DNA of 64,000 bases, taken from positions 14,080-78,079 of the forward strand of contig JODX01000025.1 of the NCBI GenBank assembly GCA_000719105.1, read 5' to 3'. This DNA comes from Streptomyces sclerotialus. Lineage in GTDB: Bacteria; Actinomycetota; Actinomycetes; Streptomycetales; Streptomycetaceae. A model generated the notes under the pieces. It saw only the letters and a program-made list of their open reading frames with translations, was not told where the DNA came from and searched no databases. The position numbers and the translations under genes are program-made. Of this stretch, positions 15,867 to 25,052 are shown in pieces. How positions within the stretch are numbered: the stretch's first letter is position 1; every line of letters starts with the position of its first letter.

Positions 15867-17423
15867 CTACTGCGTACCGCACCGCGAGACCAGCTTCTGC
15901 TCTTCGTCGGAGAGGCTGGGGCCTGGCGTGGGCTCGGGCTCGACGGTGGCCGTCGCTGACGGCGATGATGACGGCGAAGACGGCGATGACGACTGCGGAT
16001 CCGGCGTCGGTGTGGCTTTGGACGTGAAGGAGGAGCGTGTGGTTCCCGTGACGCCCCCGGCCTCGCCCTCACCGGTCTTCGAGTTGCGCTCGCTCTCGGC
16101 CTCGCGGCGCTGAGCTTCCTTCGCGCAGGCGGACGCCTGGACGGAGAGCTCGTCGATCTTCTCCTGGGCGTCCTTCAGACTGCCCTCGGCGATGGTCGCC
16201 TCGACCTGCTTCTGCTGGTAGGGCGGCAGGTACTTGAGTTCGATCTCGGGGTGGTCCTTCTCCACCTTCGAGAGCGAGACCCAGGCCAGGTCCTGGCTGA
16301 TGCCCCGGTAGAGCGCGATGTGGTCCTCGTTGGAGCCGACGTAGTACTGCGTCTGCGTCCAGCGGTAGCCCCCGTACATACCGCCGCCGATCACGGCGAG
16401 GGTGAGCACCGTGTAGAACGATCTTTTGAGCCACCGGCGCGGCTTGCGCGGCTTCTCGAAGTCCTCGTCCGAGTAGGAGCCGAAACTGCCCGCGGGCGCG
16501 TAGCCGGTGGTGTCGCCGGAGCCGGGCGGTCCGAACTCACCGCCTCCGCCGTTCTGACCGGGCACCTGGCGGCCGAGGCCGGCGGCACGGCCGGCCGGGG
16601 TCTGCATGGCGCCGTCGTCGTGCAGCTGGTGCTGGTTCTCGGCGACCGCGCCGACCACGACGGGTGTGTCGGAGAGCTGCCCGGCCAGGGTGTCACCGGA
16701 GTCGATGTCGAGGACGTCGGCGACGATGACCGTGATGTTGTCGGGGCCGCCGCCGCGGAGCGCCAGCTCGATCAGGTTCTGCACGGTCTCCTGCGGACCC
16801 TGGTAGCTGGCGAGGGTGTCCTCCATCGTCTGGTGGGACACGACGCCGCTCAGGCCGTCGGAGCAGATCAGGTACCGGTCGCCGGCGCGGACCTCGCGGA
16901 TGGAGAGGTCGGGCTCCACGTGGTCGCCACTGCCCAGCGCGCGCATCAGCAGGGAGCGCTGCGGGTGGGTGGTGGCCTCCTCCTCGGTGATGCGCCCCTC
17001 GTCGACCAGACGCTGCACCCAGGTGTGGTCCTGCGTGATCTGGGTGAGGACGCCGTCCCGCAGGAGGTACGCGCGCGAGTCGCCGACATGGACGAGCCCG
17101 AGTCGCTGGCCGGTCCACAGCAGGGCGGTCAGGGTGGTTCCCATGCCCTCGAGCTGGGGGTCCTCCTCGACCATCGCGCGCAGCTGGTCGTTGGCGCGCT
17201 GTACGGCGGCGCCCAGCGAGGTCAGGATGTCCGAGCCGGGGACGTCGTCGTCGAGCGCGACGATCGTGGAGATCACTTCGGAGGACGCGACCTCACCGGC
17301 CGCCTGGCCGCCCATCCCGTCGGCGATGGCGAGCAGGCGCGGACCGGCGTAACCGGAGTCCTCGTTGCCCTCCCGGATCATGCCTTTGTGCGATCCGGCG
17401 GCGAAACGCAGTGACAGACTCAT
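15867..17423 (-). CDS. pstP: PP2C-type Ser/Thr protein phosphatase PstP
   Basis: About 518 aa from ATG 17423 (MSLSLRFAAGSHKGMIREGN) with GGCGAGG upstream; an ATG ten codons earlier is a weaker alternative. The catalytic PP2C domain spans about 1-240, with metal-binding acidic residues in GNEDSG, ADGMGG, SDGLSG and GGPDNITVI. A Gly/Pro-rich linker and one membrane helix (WLKRSFYTVLTLAVIGGGMY) lead to an extracellular Lys/Glu-rich segment and a Ser/Pro/Thr-rich tail. It removes phosphate from PknB and its substrates. The transmembrane architecture with an external domain matches actinobacterial PstP. Confidence 0.94.
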   Translation of the reverse strand: MSLSLRFAAGSHKGMIREGNEDSGYAGPRLLAIADGMGGQAAGEVASSEVISTIVALDDDVPGSDILTSLGAAVQRANDQLRAMVEEDPQLEGMGTTLTALLWTGQRLGLVHVGDSRAYLLRDGVLTQITQDHTWVQRLVDEGRITEEEATTHPQRSLLMRALGSGDHVEPDLSIREVRAGDRYLICSDGLSGVVSHQTMEDTLASYQGPQETVQNLIELALRGGGPDNITVIVADVLDIDSGDTLAGQLSDTPVVVGAVAENQHQLHDDGAMQTPAGRAAGLGRQVPGQNGGGGEFGPPGSGDTTGYAPAGSFGSYSDEDFEKPRKPRRWLKRSFYTVLTLAVIGGGMYGGYRWTQTQYYVGSNEDHIALYRGISQDLAWVSLSKVEKDHPEIELKYLPPYQQKQVEATIAEGSLKDAQEKIDELSVQASACAKEAQRREAESERNSKTGEGEAGGVTGTTRSSFTSKATPTPDPQSSSPSSPSSSPSATATVEPEPTPGPSLSDEEQKLVSRCGTQ

Positions 17424-17548
17424 GCGCACCTCGCCCGTCGGCTCCGGGTACATCCGCACGGTGCCCACCCTCCGGTCGGGAGCGCGCCGGGGTCCGGGTT
17501 CCGGACCGCTGCGTGCTCGCTCCGCTCGCGCTCTTTCATGATGTAGCA

Positions 17549-18061
17549 CTACTTCCGCAGCTCGATGACGGTCTTGCCGATGCGGATCGGCGCGCCCGGC
17601 GGAATCGGCGTGGGGGTCGTCAGGCGGGTCCGGTCGAGATACGTGCCGTTGGTCGACCCCAGGTCCTCGACGATCCACTGGCCGTCACGGTCCGGGTAGA
17701 TCCTGGCATGCCTGCTGGAGGCGTAGTCGTCGTCCAGCACGATGGTGCTGTCGTGCGCGCGGCCCAGCGTGATGGTCTGCCCCTGCAGCGCGACGGTCGT
17801 GCCCGTGAGGGTGCCCTCGGAGACGACGAGCTTGGTGGGGGCGCCGCGGCGGCCACGGCCGCCGGCGCTCTGCTGGCGCTGCGGCGGCGGCGTCTGCCGG
17901 GCGGCCGCTGCCTGTGGACGGGGGGCTTCACGGCGCGAACCCCGCTGGGTGACGCGCGTACCGAACAGGTCGCTGCGGATGACCTGCACGGCCACGATCA
18001 CGAACAGCCACAGTACGGCCAGGAAGCCCAGCCGCATGACCGTGAGGGTCAGCTCTGACAT
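17549..18061 (-). CDS. fhaB: FHA domain protein FhaB (FipA)
   Basis: A 170-aa protein starting MSELTLTVMRLGFLAVLWLF. One N-terminal membrane helix (about 9-28) is followed by a basic, Gln/Pro-rich linker and a C-terminal FHA domain (about 77-168) with GRAHDSTIVLDD, SSRHARI and GSTNGTYLD, which binds phosphothreonine. FhaB/FipA links PknB-type kinase signalling to the division site and PbpA in mycobacteria. It begins 10 nt after fhaA and is followed by a 125-nt gap before pstP. Confidence 0.94.
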   Translation of the reverse strand: MSELTLTVMRLGFLAVLWLFVIVAVQVIRSDLFGTRVTQRGSRREAPRPQAAAARQTPPPQRQQSAGGRGRRGAPTKLVVSEGTLTGTTVALQGQTITLGRAHDSTIVLDDDYASSRHARIYPDRDGQWIVEDLGSTNGTYLDRTRLTTPTPIPPGAPIRIGKTVIELRK

Positions 18062-18071
18062 TGCCCCCGCT

Positions 18072-18947
18072 TCACCCTTCGGCTTGCCGGTAAATGATGG
18101 TGGTGCTGCCCACGACGATCCGCGAGCCGTCGCGGAGCGTAGCGCGGGTGGTGTGCTGCCCGTCCACCACGATGCCGTTGGTGGATCCGAGATCCTGGAT
18201 CGTCGAGGGCGTTCCGGTCCGGATCTCACAGTGCCGGCGGGACACGCCGGGGTCGTCGATCCGCACGTCGGCTTCGGTGCTGCGGCCCAGCACCAGCGTC
18301 GAGCGGGAGATCTGGTGGCGGGTGCCGTTGATCTCGACCCAGTAGCGCGTGCGTCCCCCGGCCGCCGGGGGCGCGGGCGGCCGCTGGCCGCTCACGGGCT
18401 GCGGGTAGCCGTAGCCGCCGGGGCCCGCTCCGGGCGGCGGCGTGGACGGCATGGGAGGTGCGCCGGTGGGAGCGCCGGCCGGCGGGTAGCCGTAGCCGCC
18501 GCCACCTGGGACGTTGCCGCCGGCGGGGCCGGGACGGCCGGCCGGGGCCGGCGGGGGCGCCTGCTGGCTGCTGGACGAGGCGAGCGTACGGCTGCGCACC
18601 CGGTACAGGCCGGTGTCGAGGTCCTCCGCCTTCTCCAGGTGCACCTTGATGGGGCCCATGAAGGTGTAGCGCTGCTGCTTGGCGTAGTCGCGCACCATGC
18701 CGGCCAGCTCGTCGCCGAGCTGTCCCGAGTAGGGGCTGAGGCGCTCGTAGTCCGGCGCGCTCAGCTCCACGATGAAGTCATTGGGTACGACGGTCCGGTC
18801 GCGGTTCCAGATGGTGGCGTTGTTGTCGCACTCGCGCTGGAGCGCTCCCGCGATCTCCACGGGCTGCACCTCGGACTTGAACACCTTGGCGAAGGTGCCG
18901 TTGACCAGACCTTCGAGACGCTGCTCGAACTTCTTCAGGACTCCCAT
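18072..18947 (-). CDS. fhaA: FHA domain protein FhaA with N-terminal DUF3662 domain
   Basis: A 291-aa cytosolic protein and the first gene of the operon; ATG 18947 follows GAGGAGGTGCCCC. The N-terminal DUF3662 domain (about 1-120) precedes a Gly/Pro/Tyr-rich low-complexity linker (about 125-195). A C-terminal FHA domain (about 200-288) carries GRSTEADVRIDD, SRRHCEI and GSTNGIVVDG. The FHA domain binds phosphothreonine on PknB-type kinases and on MviN-like flippases, which places FhaA at the control point of lipid II export. The linker is longer and more repetitive than the minimal family form. Confidence 0.95.
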   Translation of the reverse strand: MGVLKKFEQRLEGLVNGTFAKVFKSEVQPVEIAGALQRECDNNATIWNRDRTVVPNDFIVELSAPDYERLSPYSGQLGDELAGMVRDYAKQQRYTFMGPIKVHLEKAEDLDTGLYRVRSRTLASSSSQQAPPPAPAGRPGPAGGNVPGGGGYGYPPAGAPTGAPPMPSTPPPGAGPGGYGYPQPVSGQRPPAPPAAGGRTRYWVEINGTRHQISRSTLVLGRSTEADVRIDDPGVSRRHCEIRTGTPSTIQDLGSTNGIVVDGQHTTRATLRDGSRIVVGSTTIIYRQAEG

Positions 18948-19554
18948 GGGGCACCTCCTCCGTCGTTGTCGTCCTGTGTGTCGTCCTGCGTACCGCGTAC
19001 GTACTGCTTACTGATCGTATCCACGCGCCGGGAAATCGGCTGGTTCCCCCTGTCGGCCAGGTCGACGGGTGTCGACGCCCACTGAAGTCCCCTCCCGGAT
19101 TCCCGTCGGAGCTCTTCTTCGAACTCCTTCGCTCCTCGTTCCGCGGTACCTGCCGCGGTACTTCTGCCTTGGATCGTAGAGGCGACGCGAGACCAGTGTC
19201 CCGCACCCGGCTGTGGACCCCGCCCGTCTCCTGGGGAGATGGCCGGGACCGGTACGAGGTTGATACGTGAACCAGCACGTGTCGATACGTGGAGGGGGCG
19301 TTCAGGGGTGGGGGACGACCGGGTGGGAGGGCGAGCGGGCGGTGACTGGGGACGGACGGGTGCGGACGGGTGCGGACGGGTGCCTGTGCGGGCGGCCGCG
19401 GCCGTGTGCGTCCGGTGCCCTGCGACGGCGCGCCCGGAACCCGGGGACGGGGCCGGAAGAAGGGATGTGAACCCACCCGCTCCAGCGTGCTAATCTTCTG
19501 CATGTCGGAAGGCGCCAGCACCGAAAGGGGCGGGAGCCGGAAGACACACCCAAT
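18948..19554. other. Long leader of the FHA/PknB operon and tRNA-Leu promoter region
   Basis: 607 bp between the divergent fhaA and tRNA-Leu genes. No convincing gene is seen. TAATCT at 19491-19496 with a weak TGTGAA at 19466-19471 (19-bp spacer) is a possible promoter for the tRNA. The fhaA side must carry the operon promoter, which I cannot place. Confidence 0.4.
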
Positions 19555-19638
19555 GCGCGGGTGGCGGAATAGGCAGACGCGCTGGATTCAGGTTCCAGTG
19601 CCCGCAAGGGCGTGGGGGTTCAACTCCCCCCTCGCGCA
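19555..19638 (+). tRNA. tRNA-Leu (anticodon CAG)
   Basis: An 84-nt class II tRNA. Acceptor GCGCGGG pairs with CTCGCGC (one G-T), the anticodon loop TTCAGGT sits on a CTGGA/TCCAG stem, and a variable arm TGCCCGCAAGGGCGT and T arm GGTTCAACTCC follow. Discriminator is A at 19638 and CCA is not encoded. A terminator hairpin follows within 10 nt. Confidence 0.97.
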
Positions 19639-19645
19639 CAGCTGG

Positions 19646-19684
19646 AAGGGTCTCCACCAGGACGGAAGTCCGGTGGAGACCCTT
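19646..19684 (+). terminator. Terminator of tRNA-Leu
   Basis: A 13-bp perfect stem (AAGGGTCTCCACC, 19646-19658 with 19672-19684), a 13-nt loop and a following TCTCG. It may also stop the convergent acetyltransferase transcript. Confidence 0.75.
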
Positions 19685-19796
19685 TCTCGTTTTCGCGGAG
19701 CGTTGGTGCAGCGCATTGCTGCGGCGCGTGGTTGTGGCGCGTTGCCGTGGGCCCGGCGCCGGCGGTGAGGTATATCACGTCGGGGTGCCGGCCCGG

Positions 19797-20366
19797 TCAG
19801 CGCTCGTTCAGGGCGCGCTGCATGAGGACCGTGTCGATCCACTGGCCGTGCTTGTGCCCGACGGCCGTGAGCCGGCCCGCCTCGGTGAAGCCGAACCTGC
19901 GGTGCAGGGCGAGCGAGGTGCCGTCGCCGGTGTCGGCCATCACCGCGATCATCCGGTGCACCCCGGCCGCGGCGGACTGCGTCAGCAGCGCGTCCAGCAG
20001 GGCCGCACCCAGTCCCCGGCCGGTGTGCCCGGGCGCGAGGTAGACCGTGTCCTCGGCCGTGTGCCGGTAGGCGGGCTTGGGGCGCCAGGGCGAGGCGTAC
20101 GCGTAGCCGACCACCGAACCGGCGAGCTCGGCGACGAGGAAGGGCAGTCCGCGGTCGCCGCGGTCCTCCAGGATCCGCGTCCACTCGGCCGGGCTCCGGG
20201 GCTTCTCGTCGAACGTGACCAGCGTCTCGGTGGCGTAGTGCGCGTAGATGTCCGCGACGGCCCCGAGATCCGCGGCGACGGCCGGGCGCACGAGCAGGTC
20301 GGACGCGAACACAGGGGTCCTCTTCTCCATGGGGACATCAAAGACGGCCGTGTCGTTGCGCGCCAC
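19797..20366 (-). CDS. GNAT family N-acetyltransferase, phosphinothricin acetyltransferase-like
   Basis: A 189-aa single GNAT domain that transfers acetyl from acetyl-CoA to an amine. The family pattern is clear: LLVRPAVAADLGAVADIYAHY, YAYASPWRPKPAYRHTAEDTVYL, the acetyl-CoA loop GHTGRGLGAAL and the terminal motif with FGFTEAGRLTAVGHKHGQW. The last motifs are those of Pat/Bar-type amino-acid N-acetyltransferases. Such genes in Streptomyces often lack a known substrate; methionine sulfoximine or phosphinothricin are candidates. Start is uncertain: GTG 20366 is listed, ATG 20330 (MEKRTPVF) is possible. It is convergent with tRNA-Leu. Confidence 0.85.
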   Translation of the reverse strand: MARNDTAVFDVPMEKRTPVFASDLLVRPAVAADLGAVADIYAHYATETLVTFDEKPRSPAEWTRILEDRGDRGLPFLVAELAGSVVGYAYASPWRPKPAYRHTAEDTVYLAPGHTGRGLGAALLDALLTQSAAAGVHRMIAVMADTGDGTSLALHRRFGFTEAGRLTAVGHKHGQWIDTVLMQRALNER

Positions 20367-20532
20367 GACTCGTCATGACTCCCACGACTCGGCACGACCC
20401 GGAACAGCAGGCTCCGGGATCGCACGCGTATGCCGTCGTGGAGTCCGGACGGTCCGGGTTGACCCGTTACGCGTCCCGTCGAGCGGTTGTACGGTCATCG
20501 GAGTTGATGTTCGCGCATGGGGGGAGGCGGGC

Positions 20533-21972
20533 GTGGTGACCGAGAGGACCACGGCGGGTGCCGGGACAGCGGCCGGGACGGAGAGCGGTGCGCGGGTGCC
20601 CTGGATACGGGGTTTCGCGCGGTGGCCGTCGCAGGGGTCGCCCAAGGCGGCGGGGAAGGCGCTGCGCGCGCGGGTGGGACGCGCCGCGCACGCGGAGCTG
20701 ACGCTCGACGGCGGCCGGCCGGAGGCGGCGGCCGCGGTGGAGGAGTCCAACCGGGGACGGATACCCGAACTCACGCCGATACGGGTCGGCAGGATGGCCG
20801 CGACGCCGTTCGCGTTCCTGCGCGGCTCGGCCGGGCTCATGGCGTACGACCTCGCGCGGACACCCATGACCGGTATCGGCGCCCAGATATGCGGTGACGC
20901 GCACGCGGGGAACTTCGGTCTGTACGGGGACGCGCGCGGCGGGCTGGTCATCGATCTCAACGACTTCGACGAGACCGTCCACGGCCCCTGGGAGTGGGAC
21001 CTCAAGCGGCTCGCCGCCTCGCTCGTGCTGGCCGGGCGCGAGGCGGGCGCGGACGAGGACCGGTGCCGGGAGGCGGCGCACGACGCGGTGGGGGCGTACC
21101 GCCGCACGATGCGGCTGCTCGCCCGGCTTCCGGTGCTCGACGCGTGGAACGCCATCGCGGACGAGGAGCTGGTGTCCCAGAGCGACGCCTACGACCTGAT
21201 CGGCACGCTGGAGCGGGTGTCGGAGAAGGCCCGGGCGAACACGAGCGGGCGGTTCGCGGCGAAGTCGACGGAGGTGCTGGACGACGGCACCCGCCGTTTC
21301 GTGGACGCGCCGCCGGTGCTGCGCCGCGCGCCCGACGCGGAGGCCGCGGCGGTGGCGGTCTCCCTGGAGGAGTACCTGGGGACCCTCTCCGAGGACCGGC
21401 TGCCCCTCCTCGCCCGCTACGCGGTGCACGACGTCGCGTTCCGTGTGGTCGGTACGGGCAGCGTGGGCATGCGTTCGTACGTCGTCCTGCTCCTGGACCA
21501 CCGGGGCGAGCCGCTGGTCCTCCAGGTCAAGGAGGCCCGGCCCTCGGCGCTGGTCCCGTACCTGCCGCAGGCCGGCTTCGACACCCCCGAGGCGGCCCAC
21601 GAGGGCCGTCGGGTGGTCCTCGGCCAGAAGCGCATGCAGGTCGTCAGCGACAACCTGCTCGGCTGGACCTCGGTCGACGGGCGTCCTTTCCAGGTCCGCC
21701 AGTTCCGCAACCGGAAGGGCAGCGTCGACCCGGCCGCGCTGGCCGCCGACCAGATCGACGACTACGCGCGGATGACCGGCGCTCTGCTGGCCCGGGCCCA
21801 CAGTCACAGCGCCGACCCCCGCCTCGTCTCCGGCTACTGCGGCAAGAGCGAGGAGCTGGACGAGGCGGTGGCGTCCTTCGCGGTCGCCTACGCCGACCGC
21901 ACGGAGGCGGACCACGCCGGTCTCGTGGCCGCGATCCGGGAGGGCCGGGTGGCCGCGGAACTGGGGATCTGA
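20533..21972 (+). CDS. DUF2252 family protein (kinase/phosphotransferase-like fold)
   Basis: About 479 aa from GTG 20533, chosen for the GGGGAGG just upstream (a second in-frame GTG follows directly). DUF2252 spans nearly the whole protein. CGDAHAGNFG at 120-129 and DLNDFDE at 141-147 resemble the catalytic HGDxxxxN and metal-binding Asp motifs of aminoglycoside-phosphotransferase-like kinases, and a Lys in LVLQVKEARPSAL could be the ATP-binding residue. The biochemical activity of the family is not established. It is divergent from the acetyltransferase gene and 54 bp before the J-domain gene. Confidence 0.85.
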   Translation: MVTERTTAGAGTAAGTESGARVPWIRGFARWPSQGSPKAAGKALRARVGRAAHAELTLDGGRPEAAAAVEESNRGRIPELTPIRVGRMAATPFAFLRGSAGLMAYDLARTPMTGIGAQICGDAHAGNFGLYGDARGGLVIDLNDFDETVHGPWEWDLKRLAASLVLAGREAGADEDRCREAAHDAVGAYRRTMRLLARLPVLDAWNAIADEELVSQSDAYDLIGTLERVSEKARANTSGRFAAKSTEVLDDGTRRFVDAPPVLRRAPDAEAAAVAVSLEEYLGTLSEDRLPLLARYAVHDVAFRVVGTGSVGMRSYVVLLLDHRGEPLVLQVKEARPSALVPYLPQAGFDTPEAAHEGRRVVLGQKRMQVVSDNLLGWTSVDGRPFQVRQFRNRKGSVDPAALAADQIDDYARMTGALLARAHSHSADPRLVSGYCGKSEELDEAVASFAVAYADRTEADHAGLVAAIREGRVAAELGI

Positions 21973-22026
21973 GGAGGTGATCCGGTCGGTCCGGTCCGGT
22001 CCGGGGCTGTGGCCTACGCTGGTCGC

Positions 22027-22890
22027 GTGACGAGCCCGGAAGCCGATCAGTCCCACCAGCCCCACGAGTCCCAGCCTGAGTCCCCGTCCCGGACCGGTGC
22101 CGCCGGTGACGAGCGGCCCGAGGCCCGGCTGGAGCGGGCCGTCCGGGCGGCCGAACAGGCTCTGATCGAGTTCGAGATCGCCGTGGAGACCTTCCGCGTC
22201 GAGGTGGAGAACTTCTCGCGGCTGCATCACCAGAAGCTCGGGCCGATGTACGCACGGCTCGACGAGCTGGACGCGCAGATCGCCGAGGCGAAGGCCGCGC
22301 GCACCGGGGACCCGGAGGACGTACGCGCCGCTCACGAGGCCCGGGCGCGGGTCATGCCGATGCCGGGGGTGGAGGAGCTCTTCCACGGCTGGATGGGCTC
22401 GGAGGGGCTGTTTCCCGAGGCCGAGGCCATGCTCACCGACCGGCCCGTACGGCCCCCGGAGCGGGTGCGGCCGAGCGAGGAGGCCCGCAAGCTCTACCGG
22501 GAGCTCGCCCGTAAGGCCCACCCGGACCTGGCGCGGGACGAGGAGGAGCGCAAGCGGCGCGACGAATTCATCGCCCGGGTCAACGCCGCCTACGGCCGGG
22601 GCGACGAGGCGCTGCTGCGGGAGCTGTCCCAGGAGTGGGAGGCCGGTCCCGTTCCGGAGGACCGCAGGGCCGACCGCAGCGAGGAGCTCTACGCCCGCCT
22701 CGAATGGCTCGCCCGGCGGAAGGAACTGCTCACCCTGGTCGCCCGGGAGCTGGAGGAGGGGGCCATCGGCGCGATGCTCCGGCTCGCACCGGACGACCCC
22801 GACCGCCTCCTGGACGAGATCGCCGAACAGCTCCTCGCCCAGGTCGCCGAGCGCGAGACGGAGCTGGGGCGGCTTCTGGGGCAGGGGTAG
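22027..22890 (+). CDS. J-domain-containing protein
   Basis: A 287-aa soluble protein from GTG 22027. Residues 1-40 are disordered. A long coiled coil (about 36-105; EQALIEFEIAVETFRVEVENF) is followed by a J domain at about 155-200 with the HPD motif in ELARKAHPDLA, which stimulates DnaK-type Hsp70 ATPase. A second helical coiled region (SEELYARLEWLARRKELLTLVARELEEG) ends the protein. No Cys-rich zinc region is present, so this is a type III J protein, not DnaJ or CbpA. Client and partner are unknown. Confidence 0.85.
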   Translation: MTSPEADQSHQPHESQPESPSRTGAAGDERPEARLERAVRAAEQALIEFEIAVETFRVEVENFSRLHHQKLGPMYARLDELDAQIAEAKAARTGDPEDVRAAHEARARVMPMPGVEELFHGWMGSEGLFPEAEAMLTDRPVRPPERVRPSEEARKLYRELARKAHPDLARDEEERKRRDEFIARVNAAYGRGDEALLRELSQEWEAGPVPEDRRADRSEELYARLEWLARRKELLTLVARELEEGAIGAMLRLAPDDPDRLLDEIAEQLLAQVAERETELGRLLGQG

Positions 22891-22973
22891 CCGCCCGGGG
22901 CCGGGGCCGCCCTGGGCAGTGGTGCTCCTCCGGCGACGCTCGGTGGCTGTGCCGGTCGGGTAGCGTCGTACGC

Positions 22974-23321
22974 ATGCAATTCGGAGCTGGCGTACCCACG
23001 GTCGAGGTCACGGACCTCAAGGACGACGACTTTCTGCTGGACGTCCGTGAGGACGACGAGTGGCAGGCGGGTCATGCCGAGGGGGCACTGCACATCCCCA
23101 TCAGCGAGTTCGTGGCCCGGTACGGTGAGCTGACCGAGGCGGCGCCGCAGGACGGCCGTGTCCATGTGATCTGCCGCAGTGGCGGGCGGTCGGCGCAGGT
23201 CACGATGTACCTCGCCCAGCAGGGCATCGACGCCGTGAACGTCGACGGTGGCATGCAGGCGTGGGCGGCCGGCGGACGCCCGGTCGTGGACGGCAAGGGG
23301 CAGCCGGGCTTCGTGCTCTGA
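22974..23321 (+). CDS. Rhodanese-like domain protein
   Basis: A 115-aa single-domain rhodanese from ATG 22974. The fold is complete: FLLDVREDDEWQAGHAEGALHIPISEF and the active-site loop with Cys in VICRSGGRSAQV, then GGMQAWAAGGRPV. A six-residue CRSGGR loop is typical of sulfurtransferases or persulfide carriers acting on small sulfur species. The sulfur donor and acceptor are not indicated by neighbours. It is convergent with paaE, 64 bp away. Confidence 0.9.
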   Translation: MQFGAGVPTVEVTDLKDDDFLLDVREDDEWQAGHAEGALHIPISEFVARYGELTEAAPQDGRVHVICRSGGRSAQVTMYLAQQGIDAVNVDGGMQAWAAGGRPVVDGKGQPGFVL

Positions 23322-23385
23322 GCCCGTCCGTCCGGCCGGCGGCGCTCCGCGCCGTCGGGGCCGCCCCGGCGTCCGTCTTCGCGGC

Positions 23386-24483
23386 TCATCGGTCGAAGTC
23401 CAGTTCCACCTCCTCGGTCGCCGGGTGCGACTGGCAGGCCAGGACGTAGCCCGCGTCGGTCTCCTCCGGTTCCAGCGCGAAGTTCCGGTCCATCCGGACC
23501 TCGCCCGACACCAGCAGGGCCCGGCAGGTTCCGCACACCCCGCCCTTGCAGGCGTAGGGCGCGTCGGGGCGGTTGCGCAGCACGGTGTCCAGCAGTGACT
23601 CGCCCTCGCGTACCGGCCAGGTGCCACCGCGGCCGTCGAGACGGGCGGTGACCTCGCTGTGCGCGGGTGCGGTCGGGGCGGTGGCCGCGGTGGCGGCCGT
23701 GGTGGGGGACTGCGCGGGTGCGGCGGCCACGTGGAAGATCTCCTCATGGATCCGGGTCCGGGGCACCCCCAAGCCGCGCAGCGCCCGCTCCGCCTCCGAC
23801 ACCAGGCCGAACGGTCCGCACAGGAACCACCCCGCCACCTCCCGCACGGGCAGCAGCGCCGGCAGCAGTCCGGTCAGCCGCTCCCGGTCGAGCCGCCCGG
23901 ACGGCAGGCCCGCCTGCTGCTCCTCCCTGGAGAGTGCCGTGACGAGCTGGAACCGCTCCGGGAACCGGTCCTTGAGGTCGGCGACCTCCTCCAGGAACAT
24001 CGTCGACGCCGACGTCCGGTCGCTGCGCACGAGACAGAACCGGGCCTCCGGCTCCCGCTCCAGCAACGTCGTCACGATCGACAGCACGGGAGTGATGCCG
24101 CTGCCGCCCACCACCGCCGCGTACAGCCCGGCCGCGGGCTGCAGGGTGAAGCGTCCCGCGGGGGTCATCACCTCCACCTCGTCGCCGACGGCGATCTCCT
24201 TCAGCGCGTATGTGGAGAACTCCCCGCCCTCGACCAGCCGCACGCCGATCCGCAGCGTCCGGGGGCCGTCGGCGCCGGGTGCCGGGGCCGGGGAGCAGAT
24301 CGAGTACGTGCGGCGGATCTCGGTGCCACCGGGGCCGTCGGACCTGCGGCGCAGCGCGAGGTGCTGGCCGGGTGCGTGCCGGTACGCCTCGCGGAGCCCG
24401 GGCGGCACGGCGAAGGTGAGCGCCACGGAGTCGTCCGTCAGCCGGTCGACGGCGGCCACCGGGAGCGTGTGGAAGCGCGCCAT
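23386..24483 (-). CDS. paaE: Phenylacetyl-CoA epoxidase reductase subunit PaaE
   Basis: A 365-aa flavo-iron-sulfur reductase that passes electrons from NADPH to the PaaA diiron centre. Domains in order: FAD-binding (about 5-110, RRTYSICS at 57-64), NAD(P)-binding (GGSGITP at 126-132) and a C-terminal plant-type 2Fe-2S domain (about 275-362) with Cys312, Cys317, Cys320 and Cys350. A Thr/Ala-rich linker at 256-275 joins the last two. Its ATG shares one base with the paaD stop (TGATG). It is the last gene of the paaABCDE operon. Confidence 0.95.
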   Translation of the reverse strand: MARFHTLPVAAVDRLTDDSVALTFAVPPGLREAYRHAPGQHLALRRRSDGPGGTEIRRTYSICSPAPAPGADGPRTLRIGVRLVEGGEFSTYALKEIAVGDEVEVMTPAGRFTLQPAAGLYAAVVGGSGITPVLSIVTTLLEREPEARFCLVRSDRTSASTMFLEEVADLKDRFPERFQLVTALSREEQQAGLPSGRLDRERLTGLLPALLPVREVAGWFLCGPFGLVSEAERALRGLGVPRTRIHEEIFHVAAAPAQSPTTAATAATAPTAPAHSEVTARLDGRGGTWPVREGESLLDTVLRNRPDAPYACKGGVCGTCRALLVSGEVRMDRNFALEPEETDAGYVLACQSHPATEEVELDFDR

Positions 24484-25052
24484 CACAACTCCTTGAAGTG
24501 GTCGAAGGGTTCGCGGCAGGACAGGCACCGCCGCAGTGCCTTGCACGCGGTGGACGAGAAACGGCTGAGCAGCTCGGTGCCGGCCGACCCGCAGTGCGGG
24601 CAGCGCACGGGCTCCGGGTGCGGCTGCGAGGTCCCCACGCCCGTGTGTGTGGTGCGGGTCGGTCCGAGTGCCAGCGGTACCGGTCCGGGCGCACGGCTCG
24701 CGCGCGGGGGCGCTATGCCGAACTCGTGCAACTTGCGCCGTCCCTCGGTCGATATGTCGTCCGTCGACCAGGCCGGCGTGAGCACCGTGTGGACGGAGAC
24801 CTCCCGCATTCCGTGCTCGCGCAGCACCCGCTCGATGTCGGCGGACATGGCCTCGATCGCGGGACAACCCGTGTACGTCGGCGTCAGCTCGACCTCCACC
24901 GAGTCCGCCGAGCGGACACGGACCGCGCGCACGACGCCCAGGTCCTCCAGGGTGAGGACGGGCAGTTCGGGGTCGGGCACGGACCCGGCCAGCCGGAGCA
25001 GCTCCGCCTCCAGGGCGGTCGGGGAGGCCGAGGTGATCGGGGAGGTCACCAT
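24483..25052 (-). CDS. paaD: PaaD, phenylacetyl-CoA epoxidase assembly factor
   Basis: A 189-aa protein. The N-terminal DUF59/MIP18 domain (about 13-100) carries the conserved Cys of TYTGCPAIEAM and is followed by a linker. A C-terminal zinc-ribbon-like segment has CPHCGS and a second Cys pair in CLSCREPF (about 150-183). PaaD-type proteins help mature the iron-sulfur or diiron centre of the epoxidase. ATG 25052 is listed; the GTG immediately after it would give a standard GTGA overlap with paaC. Confidence 0.93.
   Translation of the reverse strand: MVTSPITSASPTALEAELLRLAGSVPDPELPVLTLEDLGVVRAVRVRSADSVEVELTPTYTGCPAIEAMSADIERVLREHGMREVSVHTVLTPAWSTDDISTEGRRKLHEFGIAPPRASRAPGPVPLALGPTRTTHTGVGTSQPHPEPVRCPHCGSAGTELLSRFSSTACKALRRCLSCREPFDHFKEL

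Noticed and set aside
20467..22521. A 684-codon minus-strand frame opposite DUF2252 and J-domain genes
   Set aside because: Sequence is low-complexity and unlike any protein; the plus strand carries two clear genes.
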